A stretch of DNA of 64,000 bases from Berkiella sp964594635 (GTDB lineage: Bacteria > Pseudomonadota > Gammaproteobacteria > Berkiellales > Berkiellaceae), in the NCBI GenBank assembly GCA_964594635.1, contig CAZQMV010000002.1, positions 1-64,000 on the forward strand, in the 5' to 3' direction. The stretch's first letter is position 1; each line of letters opens with the position of its first letter. Below, one piece after another: positions 15,698 to 23,851 of the stretch. A program made the translations under genes and the position numbers. The notes beneath the pieces were generated by a model, which saw only the letters and a program-made list of their open reading frames with translations, did no database searches and was not told the origin of the DNA.

Positions 15698-15985
15698 TTT
15701 GTTTACCCTATCCATTAATGAAGAACAAAAGAAAATAATCATAAGACAATTTAACAAAATAGGTTTTGTTTATAGAGGATACATATTTAGTGTTTTTATA
15801 AAAAATGCATAAAAAAATGCTGATGGGCACTGAGTTTTTTTTCTGCGAACCTACACATGTCACAATTAAGCCAGCTTAATAAAGATGTTGCCAAAACGAG
15901 GCTTAGGATCACATTTGTTTAGCAAATATTGATTAATCAATAGGATATAAGTATTGTGCCTTGAAATTGTTAATCAAGGTACAAC

Positions 15986-17851
15986 ATGGCTACCCAAAGT
16001 ATCAAAACCATCACGAAGCAGCAGTCTGATTATATCTGTGCACAAATATTTTCTGCCATCATCAATGAAAAAATGAGTACATTGGAATTATATAAAAATT
16101 ATGATCTCAATGCACTTGATACGCATACGAATGAAACATTCTTACAAGCCGCAATTAGGTACAATAAACCGAAAGTATTTGATACCCTAGTAGGGTATGG
16201 TATTGACATTAATAATGCTTCACCGTTTGATGGCACAACGGCTCTTCATGAAGCTTTGCGACTTGACTCAACCTATTTTACCAATAAATTAATCAACCTA
16301 GGTGCCAACGTTAATGTGCGGGATGATAAAGGTTACACGCCTTTGAATTACGCATTAGACTTCGGGAGATATACTCAAGCAGAAGTATTATTGAAGGTGC
16401 CGCAAATTGATGTCAATACGCCAAGTACACAGGGTGCTACGCCGATATGGCGTGCTTTCGTAGATGACAAGTTTGACGTATTAAATAAAATAATAAACCA
16501 TCCGTCGTTTGATCCAACCTTTACAAGGATCTTGCTAAACGAATATAACCTATCCGATATAAGCAAGTATTTGATCGCACAGGGGAAGATAGGTGATGCA
16601 ACTTTAGTCAATGCTTACGATGAGTCAAAGGTTTTTGGCTTAAAATTTGATCTAGATGGTTGCATGCCATTCGACAATATCATAAGCCATGACTTCGATT
16701 GCTTTTCGTTCGAAGGATATTATAGAAAGCAGGGTGCCATTGCGCTGGCCGATTCTTACAATCAATTTTATTTCAACGTGATTGAAAAAAGCGAACTTCC
16801 GTCATGGGCAAGCCAAGCTTTCGTTAGTGTTAAAGAAGCTGTTGATTTCGCAGCAAATGTATTTGACCCTGCTACTTACTATGATAAAGTTAAGCGTGGT
16901 GAATTAGTGATTATTCCCTCTGGATGGGAACGTCATGCTATTTCCTTCGTTATTGATAAAGATACTCTCTATCGCTGTAATCGAGGAGACGAAAGCGATG
17001 GGATCCACGGTATTGAAGAATTTAAAATCACTAAATCTTCGAACTTGAATATAGAGCTGATTTCGCAAATGCTTAATTGGCAGGGAGAGTCTAAATATCT
17101 TCAATATGATTTAATCGATATATTAGGTCTAGAAAAGATTGGGATGGTTGAGAACCCTGAACAAATAACGGGTAATTGTAGTTGGACATCGTTAGAAACG
17201 AGTGTCGAAGCTGCTTTTGTATCAACTTTTATGACTTTAGGACTTGATAATAGCACAGCTCACCAGATAGCGAAACAAAGCTTTATACAGTGGGAAGAAT
17301 TTGATTTAACCTACACGTTAAAAGATGTAATTGATCATAAGGAAATGTTTATTGCTGCTAACATTTATGATGATTTGCTTATTCGTGCATTAGAAACACA
17401 TCATAATCCAAATAATGAACATGATGTTCAACGTGGATTTTTTTCACTCAATGAATTAAATAATGAGGCTGTTTTTGAGAAGTTTGATCAAGATATTGGT
17501 CAAATGGTGAATAAGTATGCTCCCTTTCAGGTATCACAAATTAGCTTTATGGATGCCTATTCAGCTTCGTATTATGATTATTTAATGAGTGGTTTAGATT
17601 TTAATAATCACAGAATGACAAAAGATGAAAAGCTGTTTGCACAAGAATATCTTGATTTCATTAAAGCGTGTGATAATTACAAATCAAAAGTCGCATCACT
17701 CCCAATGGATATTCATGATATTATTATGAACTCATTTATAGATGGAGTTGAAGCTGTGTTTTCACCAAGTGTACCAACGAGTCCTGCCATGATGATGAAT
17801 AACCATTTGGTAACGCTGTTGGTTCCTGAGTCGACAGAGTATATTTTTTAG
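15986..17851 (+). CDS. Ankyrin protein with possible permuted papain-like protease domain
   Basis: 621 aa. Residues about 45-175 hold four to five ankyrin units (TFLQAAIRYNKPKVFDTLVG, TALHEALRLDSTYFTNKLIN, TPLNYALDFGRYTQAEVLLK, TPIWRAFVDDKFDVLNKI). The rest contains IPSGWERHAISFVI with His317 and ITGNCSWTSLETSV with Cys398. A His-then-Cys order, with the Cys at the start of a helix after Gly-Asn, fits a circularly permuted papain-like fold; the protease call is inference. The ankyrin plus cysteine-protease-like layout recalls Legionella AnkH-type effectors. No signal peptide is present, so a dedicated secretion system would be needed. It is followed by an ABC-2 exporter pair after a 50-bp gap. 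Confidence 0.7.
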   Translation: MATQSIKTITKQQSDYICAQIFSAIINEKMSTLELYKNYDLNALDTHTNETFLQAAIRYNKPKVFDTLVGYGIDINNASPFDGTTALHEALRLDSTYFTNKLINLGANVNVRDDKGYTPLNYALDFGRYTQAEVLLKVPQIDVNTPSTQGATPIWRAFVDDKFDVLNKIINHPSFDPTFTRILLNEYNLSDISKYLIAQGKIGDATLVNAYDESKVFGLKFDLDGCMPFDNIISHDFDCFSFEGYYRKQGAIALADSYNQFYFNVIEKSELPSWASQAFVSVKEAVDFAANVFDPATYYDKVKRGELVIIPSGWERHAISFVIDKDTLYRCNRGDESDGIHGIEEFKITKSSNLNIELISQMLNWQGESKYLQYDLIDILGLEKIGMVENPEQITGNCSWTSLETSVEAAFVSTFMTLGLDNSTAHQIAKQSFIQWEEFDLTYTLKDVIDHKEMFIAANIYDDLLIRALETHHNPNNEHDVQRGFFSLNELNNEAVFEKFDQDIGQMVNKYAPFQVSQISFMDAYSASYYDYLMSGLDFNNHRMTKDEKLFAQEYLDFIKACDNYKSKVASLPMDIHDIIMNSFIDGVEAVFSPSVPTSPAMMMNNHLVTLLVPESTEYIF

Positions 17852-17901
17852 CCATGATGAATGTGTTATAAATATAGTAGCTTATCTTTAAAAGGAACAT
17901 A

Positions 17902-18849
17902 ATGACTGTGGTCGATATTACAACACTCCCTACAATCTTGTCGGTCACCAACCTTAACAAAGTTTATAAAAGTGGATTGCAGGCATTAAAAGAGATCCAT
18001 CTTGATATTAAGCAAGGTGAAATCTTTGCTCTGTTGGGTCCTAATGGTGCGGGAAAAACCACTTTAATTAGTATTATTTGTGGTATTGTCAATATGACAG
18101 ATGGCAAGGTGACAGTAAAAGGCCACGACATTATTTCTGATTACCGCCAAACCCGTTCATTGATAGGGTTAGTACCCCAAGAGATATCCACCGAAGCATT
18201 TGAAACCGTTTGGGATACGGTGACTCATAGCAGGGGCTTATTCGGCAAACCTAAAAATCCACAATACATCGAAAAATTATTAAAATCGTTATTCTTATGG
18301 GAAAAGCGCAAAGATAAGATCATGGCGCTATCTGGTGGTATGAAGCGCAGGTTGATGATTGCAAAAGCACTATCACATGAACCTGAAATCCTTTTTCTAG
18401 ATGAACCAACAGCAGGTGTTGATGTTGAATTACGAAAAACGTTGTGGGGGCTTGTTCATCAATTACGCGAATCGGGTGTAACGATCATTTTAACAACCCA
18501 CTATATCGATGAAGCAGAAGAAATGGCTGATCGCATAGGGATTATTCATCAAGGCGAAATTGTATTGGTGGAAGAGAAAAAGCACTTGATGAAGAAGTTA
18601 GGTCAAAAACAACTGCATTTACAATTAGAAAAAAAGTTGAGCACGATACCTGAAAAGCTATCAAACTTTGATCTTAAATTAATGGATGAGGGATCAACAT
18701 TGGTTTTTACCTTTGATGCTGCAATGGAAGATAATCGCGTAGCATTACTTATTCAAATGCTCAATATGTTAGATATTCATTTTAAAGATTTAAGTACGAC
18801 TCAAACTTCATTGGAAGATATCTTTGTTCATATAACGAGTAAAACATGA
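17902..18849 (+). CDS. ABC-2 type exporter, ATP-binding protein
   Basis: 315 aa, the ATPase subunit of a two-component ABC-2 exporter. Walker A GPNGAGKTT, signature LSGGMKRRLMIAKAL, Walker B ILFLDEPTAGVD and switch His in LTTHYIDEAEEM are all intact. It overlaps the permease start by 4 bp (ATGA), so the two are translationally coupled. The pair resembles YadG/YadH. The substrate is unknown. Confidence 0.92.
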   Translation: MTVVDITTLPTILSVTNLNKVYKSGLQALKEIHLDIKQGEIFALLGPNGAGKTTLISIICGIVNMTDGKVTVKGHDIISDYRQTRSLIGLVPQEISTEAFETVWDTVTHSRGLFGKPKNPQYIEKLLKSLFLWEKRKDKIMALSGGMKRRLMIAKALSHEPEILFLDEPTAGVDVELRKTLWGLVHQLRESGVTIILTTHYIDEAEEMADRIGIIHQGEIVLVEEKKHLMKKLGQKQLHLQLEKKLSTIPEKLSNFDLKLMDEGSTLVFTFDAAMEDNRVALLIQMLNMLDIHFKDLSTTQTSLEDIFVHITSKT

Positions 18850-19607
18850 ATTATAGAAGCGTCATTTCTATTTATAGCTTTGAGATGGCTAGAACATTTA
18901 GAACCATTGGGCAAAGCATTGCTGCCCCCGTTTTATTAACGGTGCTCTATTTTATTGTATTTGGTTCGGCGCTGGGTAATCAAATAGCGAACATTGATGG
19001 CATTGCCTACGGTGCCTACATTGTGCCAGGGCTTATCATGCTTACCGTGTTGTCTGAAAGCGTTTCCAATGCCGCATTTGGTATCTACTTTCCTCGCTTT
19101 ACAGGTACTATCTATGAAGTATTATCTGCTCCCATTTCCTATGTAGAAATTGTTTTGGGCTATGTGGGCGCTGCTGCAACAAAATCTATCATGGTAGGGC
19201 TGATCATTTTACTCACAGCCAGTTTTTTTGTGAATATTCATATCGTACATCCCTTTTATATGGTTGGATTTTTAACGCTCACCTCTATTTCGTTTAGTTT
19301 GCTTGGTTTTATAATTGGTGTATGGGCAGATGGTTTTCAGAAGCTGCAAAGTATTCCACTACTTATTATAATGCCGTTGTCCTTTTTGGGTGGTAGTTTT
19401 TATTCGATTCATATGCTCCCACCTTTTTGGCAAAAGGTGTCGCTTGTAAACCCGGTGGTTTATTTAATTAGTGGTTTTCGTTGGAGCTTTTATGGGCAGG
19501 CGGATCTCAATATCGAGATCAGCTTGATTATGATAAGTCTATTTTTAGCGATATGCTTAGCCATTTTATATTGGATTTTTAAAACAGGTTACCGGTTAAA
19601 AGCGTAA
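18846..19607 (+). CDS. ABC-2 type exporter, permease
   Basis: 253 aa with about six membrane segments and the ABC-2 pattern (FIVFGSALGNQIA, ISYVEIVLGYVGAA, then LGGSFYSIHMLPPFWQKV before the last helices). It is the partner of the upstream ATPase, with overlapping start and stop codons. YadH-like. It probably exports a lipid, glycan or drug, which the sequence does not resolve. Confidence 0.9.
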   Translation: MNYRSVISIYSFEMARTFRTIGQSIAAPVLLTVLYFIVFGSALGNQIANIDGIAYGAYIVPGLIMLTVLSESVSNAAFGIYFPRFTGTIYEVLSAPISYVEIVLGYVGAAATKSIMVGLIILLTASFFVNIHIVHPFYMVGFLTLTSISFSLLGFIIGVWADGFQKLQSIPLLIIMPLSFLGGSFYSIHMLPPFWQKVSLVNPVVYLISGFRWSFYGQADLNIEISLIMISLFLAICLAILYWIFKTGYRLKA

Positions 19608-19616
19608 AGAGAACTC

Positions 19617-19820
19617 CTAACCTGGCTTGCACCTAGCGCCTTTGCGGTGCGATTTTCCACATTTAATGCAGGGTACGATAGGTGCATGTGGCGATGGATC
19701 GTTTGCTGATTTTTTATCTTTGTTTTTTTCATCTTTGAGTTTTGGTTTGTGAAATTCAAGCGGTTGATAGCGTTTTATTGTATCTTCTTTGCGCTTTTTT
19801 TCATCATCATCGTGCTGCAT
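19617..19820 (-). CDS. Small basic zinc-knuckle-like protein
   Basis: 67 aa, highly charged and probably disordered in its first 45 residues (MQHDDDEKKRKEDTIKRYQP), with a C-terminal CIKCGKSHRKGARC. That C-x2-C-x4-H-x4-C spacing is that of a CCHC zinc knuckle. It may bind nucleic acid. Convergent with the ABC-2 permease, ending 10 bp from it. No close family is recognised. Confidence 0.5.
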   Translation of the reverse strand: MQHDDDEKKRKEDTIKRYQPLEFHKPKLKDEKNKDKKSANDPSPHAPIVPCIKCGKSHRKGARCKPG

Positions 19821-20056
19821 AATTACACCTTAATTTTTTGATTGCTTATCAATATTTTGGTCGTGCAAATGTCAAATTGCAACATTGAGAATTGCATAGG
19901 TCGAGCCAGAATGAGATTAAATATGGGGGCATTGTAATTGTGTTAGAATTTAAAACAATGTTTGGTTTAAGGTCATGATATATATACTAGTCAGTAATGA
20001 CTGGGATCATCTAAGATTCTATAGTATTTGCAAGCGCTGGACTGGAACTATTAACA

Positions 20057-21835
20057 ATGACAAATTTTGGCACTAAACCCTTGCCCAAAACCTTGGGCGC
20101 ATTTATATGGTATTTATCTTCGCCGCATAAATGGGGACTTTTTGCATTATGCCTCACGGGGTTAGTTTGGGCTATTGAAATGTCATTGAGCCCTTATTTG
20201 TTAAAGCTCATTATTGATACTGCCAATCAGTATCAACACCACCCTGAAAGAGTCATGTCGGCCATTATTATTCCTGTTGTGCTTTATGGCTCAATGTCAT
20301 TTTTACTCAATCTTAACTTTAGATTTTATGAATATGTCTATTTAAAGGTGTTTACCAGAATAAAAGCCGATGCAATCAATGTCATGTTTGACTATTTGTC
20401 ACAACATTCACACGCCTATTTTTTAAATAATTTTGCCGGTAGCCTTGCTAAAAAAACACAGGATATGGCAATAAGTATTGAGCCTGTGATCCGTGTGGTG
20501 GTCAATATGTTTTTGCCAAGAATAATGGCATTAATTATTGCAAGTTGTGTTTTGTGGACTGTGCATCCTGTTTTCTCATTGATTCTCATCATATGGTCAA
20601 TTGGCTATGTGCTATTAACTTATCATTTTGCAAAACTGTGTGAGAAGAAATCGTTTGTGTTCTCTGAGTCGGTAGCCACTTTATTTGGGGCTATCGTTGA
20701 TTCAATCACTAATATCATCAGTGCTAAAATATTTGCCAATGTCTCTTATGAACGAAAAAGAATTGATGAAACGGTAACTGATGTGGTGGTAAAAGATAAG
20801 GCTTTGCAATGGTATATCTTAAAAGTACATTTTGTTGAGGCATTTACCATTACCATTTTTATCAGCTGCATGCTAATGGCATTAATTTATGGCTTTTCGC
20901 ATGGATGGGTTACACTCGGTGATTTTGCATTAGTACTTGCTTTATCAACAACCTTTTTAATTCATACCAGCGAAATTGGTCAGGCGATGTTGTATTTTTC
21001 AAGGGAAATTGGCACTTGCCGACAATCGTTAACGATCATTACTGAAGAGCATGATGTACCTGATTTGCCCAATGCATCTATTATGAAAGTGACCCAGGGT
21101 AATATTGCTTTTCGCGATGTCGATTTTGGCTATGCCTCTAAGCCTTTATTTTCAAAAGTGAATGTTGACATTCAATCAGGCCAGAAAATTGGCTTGGTTG
21201 GCTTTTCCGGAAGTGGTAAATCGACGTTTGCAAAACTGATTTTAAGATATAACGACATCCAGCAAGGTGAAATTTTAATTGATAATCAAGATATCAAAAA
21301 AGTTACGAAGGAGAGTTTGCTTCAAAATATCGGCATGATCCCGCAAGAGCCGGATCTGTTCCATCGCACCGTAATGGAGAATATTCGTTATGGTCGTATG
21401 GAGGCAACGGATGACGAAGTGATTCAAGCTGCTAAGCTTGCGCATGCAGATGAATTTGTTAAAGAGCTAGACAATCAATATCACACTTTAGTGGGTGAGC
21501 GCGGCGTTAAGCTCTCAGGTGGTCAACGTCAGCGGATAGCGATTGCTAGAGCTATCTTAAAAAATGCGCCTATCCTCATTCTCGATGAAGCGACCAGTCA
21601 GCTAGACTCAGTCTCTGAAAATTATATTCAAGAAAGTCTATGGCAGTTGATGCAAGGAAAAACGACACTGGTGATTGCACATCGGCTGTCGACGCTTTTG
21701 CACATGGACAGGATCTTAGTATTCGATAAAGGTATCATTGTTGAAGATGGCGCCCATCAGGAACTGCTATCGAAGAGTGGAATGTACTCTACACTTTGGA
21801 AAGCACAGGTGGATGGATTTTTGAAAGATGATTAG
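20057..21835 (+). CDS. ABC exporter, fused permease and ATPase (paralog 1)
   Basis: 592-aa half-transporter: about six membrane helices (residues 1-320), then an ATPase with Walker A GFSGSGKST, Q-loop MIPQEPDLFHRT, signature LSGGQRQRIAIARAI, Walker B ILILDEATSQLD and the switch His in VIAHRLSTLLHMD. It is MsbA/lipid- or drug-exporter-like, with no N-terminal C39 peptidase, so it would not itself cleave double-glycine leaders. It is closely similar along its length to the gene at 23852-25663, so the two may form a heterodimer or be recent duplicates. fabI follows after 37 bp. Confidence 0.9.
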   Translation: MTNFGTKPLPKTLGAFIWYLSSPHKWGLFALCLTGLVWAIEMSLSPYLLKLIIDTANQYQHHPERVMSAIIIPVVLYGSMSFLLNLNFRFYEYVYLKVFTRIKADAINVMFDYLSQHSHAYFLNNFAGSLAKKTQDMAISIEPVIRVVVNMFLPRIMALIIASCVLWTVHPVFSLILIIWSIGYVLLTYHFAKLCEKKSFVFSESVATLFGAIVDSITNIISAKIFANVSYERKRIDETVTDVVVKDKALQWYILKVHFVEAFTITIFISCMLMALIYGFSHGWVTLGDFALVLALSTTFLIHTSEIGQAMLYFSREIGTCRQSLTIITEEHDVPDLPNASIMKVTQGNIAFRDVDFGYASKPLFSKVNVDIQSGQKIGLVGFSGSGKSTFAKLILRYNDIQQGEILIDNQDIKKVTKESLLQNIGMIPQEPDLFHRTVMENIRYGRMEATDDEVIQAAKLAHADEFVKELDNQYHTLVGERGVKLSGGQRQRIAIARAILKNAPILILDEATSQLDSVSENYIQESLWQLMQGKTTLVIAHRLSTLLHMDRILVFDKGIIVEDGAHQELLSKSGMYSTLWKAQVDGFLKDD

Positions 21836-21872
21836 AAAAATCCCAAAATTGATAAAGTGATAAGGAACAGCA

Positions 21873-22643
21873 ATGGATAAAACATTACTGCGCGGCAAAA
21901 AAGCACTGATTATAGGCATCGCTAATGAAAGCTCGATTGCTTATGGTTGCGCTAAAATGTTGAAAGAAGCGGGTGCTGACGTTGCTATTACGTACCTCAA
22001 TGAAAAAGCAAAACCCTTTGTTGATAAAATAGCGCTGCCTCTAAATCCCGGTATTTATACTCAATGTGATGTGACCAATGAACATGATTTAGATAATGTG
22101 TTCAAGGAGATTGCCACAAAATGGGGCTCTATTGACATTATTGTTCATTCAATCGCCTTTGCGCCCAAGAAAGATCTTCAAGGATCAATTATTGATTGTT
22201 CTAAAGAGGGATTTTTACTCGCAATGGATATTTCGTGTCATTCCTTTCTTCGCATGGCAAAGCTGGCCAAGCCTTTAATGACCAATGGGGGCTCCATGTT
22301 TGCAATGAGCTTTTATGGTGCCGTGAAAGTGGTTGAAAATTACAATGTGATGGGGCCAGTCAAAGCGGCGCTAGAATCCTGTGTGCGCTATATGTCAGCG
22401 GAATTGGGGCCTAGTAATATTCGAGTTATTGCGATATCCCCAGGTCCGGTTAAAACGAGAGCTGCTTCAGGACTTGATGATTTTGATCAATTACTTAATG
22501 ATGCTCAAAATAAATCTCCGATGCGTGCACTGGTTGATATTTTTGATGTCGGCGCTATGGTCACCTATCTTTCCAGCGATTATGCCAAAAATATCACTGG
22601 TGACACCATTTATATCGATGCGGGCTATCACTTGATAGGCTGA
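21873..22643 (+). CDS. fabI: Enoyl-[acyl-carrier-protein] reductase (NADH)
   Basis: 256-aa short-chain dehydrogenase-type enzyme for the last step of each fatty-acid elongation cycle, the target of triclosan. Nucleotide-binding start ALIIGIANESSIAYGCAKML, with HSIAFAPK in the middle. Catalytic Tyr157 and Lys164 lie in YNVMGPVKAALE, with the upstream Tyr148 in SFYGA, and the family C-terminal GDTIYIDAGYH is present. Length is normal. It lies just downstream of one ABC exporter gene and before a degraded copy of another, an unusual setting for an essential lipid gene. Confidence 0.93.
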   Translation: MDKTLLRGKKALIIGIANESSIAYGCAKMLKEAGADVAITYLNEKAKPFVDKIALPLNPGIYTQCDVTNEHDLDNVFKEIATKWGSIDIIVHSIAFAPKKDLQGSIIDCSKEGFLLAMDISCHSFLRMAKLAKPLMTNGGSMFAMSFYGAVKVVENYNVMGPVKAALESCVRYMSAELGPSNIRVIAISPGPVKTRAASGLDDFDQLLNDAQNKSPMRALVDIFDVGAMVTYLSSDYAKNITGDTIYIDAGYHLIG

Positions 22644-22652
22644 TTTTGCTTG

Positions 22653-22681
22653 CATAAAGATTTGAGTATCCTTTTTTTGCT
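22653..22681 (+). repeat. 29-bp direct repeat, copy A
   Basis: CATAAAGATTTGAGTATCC followed by TTTTTTTGCT recurs at 23732-23760 with two mismatches. Copy A lacks the left arm needed to form the terminator hairpin present at copy B. The two copies bracket the ABC relic and the hypothetical gene at 22820-23551, suggesting a duplication or rearrangement boundary. Confidence 0.7.
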
Positions 22682-22686
22682 ATTGT

Positions 22687-22823
22687 TCGGGTAGCGGAAA
22701 ATCGACCTTAAGGAAGTCACACAAACCAGTTTACGCAAAAATATCAGTATGATCTCGCAAGATCCTTTTTTATTACATCGCACGCTTTGGGAAAACATTC
22801 AATATGGGCGTGTTGATGCTTAT
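22687..22823 (+). pseudogene. Relic of a third ABC exporter ATPase
   Basis: A short piece reads GSGKSTL (Walker A) and then, in another frame, KEVTQTSLRKNISMISQDPF and LLHRTLWENIQYGRVDA. This is the D-loop-proximal/Q-loop region of the gene at 23852-25663 with about 26 codons deleted between. Nucleotide similarity to 25018-25230 is obvious by eye. It is a degraded duplicate, truncated on the right where the minus-strand hypothetical gene ends. Confidence 0.8.
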
Positions 22824-23551
22824 AATTTTGCTTTAAGTGAATTTGACGTCTTCGGATTTTGAGTATATTGTTCAATTGCTTTTCTAGCTTGCAATAATAT
22901 TTGATTAGTTTCATTGCTTACGTCCCGATATCTTTGTGTTAAAGTGGGCATTCTTGTTTCCATGTCGCTGTTAATTTTTTTAATGGCTTTTACCATTTTT
23001 TTGATTTCTTTATTGCTTGTGCCGTCTAAGTCTTCTAGCTTTTCCTTATTTAATTTAATGTTACGCTCAGTTTCGTCATAAGAAATTTTGACAGGGTTGT
23101 TTTCAATTCTTTGTCTTACAATGTTTTCTAATATGACATAAGCGGCTTGTGCCGATAAAAAGCGCTGTAATTCATTTCCCTTCCCAGGATATTTTTTTTC
23201 AAAATCACTAATGATTTGTTTAAATTCTGGGTGCCTAGCAAAACGGTCACCAACCGCATTAAAAAAATTATCAAATTCCGTTCCATTTTTTGTTAGCATG
23301 TCAAATTTCTCTCCTAAACTTTCACTAAATGTAATATTCGTTAAGTTCATGGCGATGATTAGCGGTTTGCCATTATCTGAAGCATCAACTTTGTAAAATA
23401 ATCTTCCTTGTATAGTGCCAGCTACAGTCGGATCTATATAATTTAAGAGTGCGTCAACACCATAATGACCTACTACAGCACTTAAGTGCTCTTGAAATCG
23501 ATCGATCATGGCATCAGGGACTTCTTCGTCTAAATTGGTCATGTTTAACAT
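22820..23551 (-). CDS. Hypothetical helical protein
   Basis: 243 aa from ATG 23551, which has a good ribosome site (GGAG, 8 nt); longer in-frame starts lack one. Acidic N-terminus (MLNMTNLDEEVPDAMIDRF), then a mixed region and a long, Lys/Glu-rich coiled-coil-like C-terminus (NIKLNKEKLEDLDGTSNKEI, MVKAIKKINSDMETRMP). No signal peptide or membrane helix, and no family recognised. It is inserted between an ABC relic and an intact ABC gene, on the opposite strand to both. Confidence 0.6.
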   Translation of the reverse strand: MLNMTNLDEEVPDAMIDRFQEHLSAVVGHYGVDALLNYIDPTVAGTIQGRLFYKVDASDNGKPLIIAMNLTNITFSESLGEKFDMLTKNGTEFDNFFNAVGDRFARHPEFKQIISDFEKKYPGKGNELQRFLSAQAAYVILENIVRQRIENNPVKISYDETERNIKLNKEKLEDLDGTSNKEIKKMVKAIKKINSDMETRMPTLTQRYRDVSNETNQILLQARKAIEQYTQNPKTSNSLKAKL

Positions 23552-23669
23552 AATATTATCTCCTATTCTGTTGAAGTAGACCGATAGCCATAAGGCAAAG
23601 TTCATCATCTTACAATCGTTGATATACAAGAATACCCATCTGTTTTTGCGATCTATTTGCCTTTTCAAT

Positions 23670-23757
23670 AAAAAAGGACACCCAAAAATGATTAAGCGGT
23701 AAAGTTCTTCAAAATCAATTAGTTAGCATTACATAAAGATTTGGGTGTCCTTTTTTT
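23670..23757 (+). terminator. Long-loop inverted repeat ending in a T-run
   Basis: AAAAAAGGACACCCAAA (23670-23686) pairs with TTTGGGTGTCCTTTTTT (23740-23756), leaving a 53-bp loop; the right arm ends in seven T. The right arm is copy B of the 29-bp direct repeat (23732-23760). It could terminate in either direction. It is probably the terminator of a lost upstream gene, or a small mobile inverted repeat. Confidence 0.55.
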
Positions 23758-23851
23758 GCTTTATGGTAAGTCTTGCCGATCTGATATCATTTGTTATCAA
23801 AATTCATAAATAAATTAAAATAACTCATATCGATGAGAGGCTGAGGGGAAA

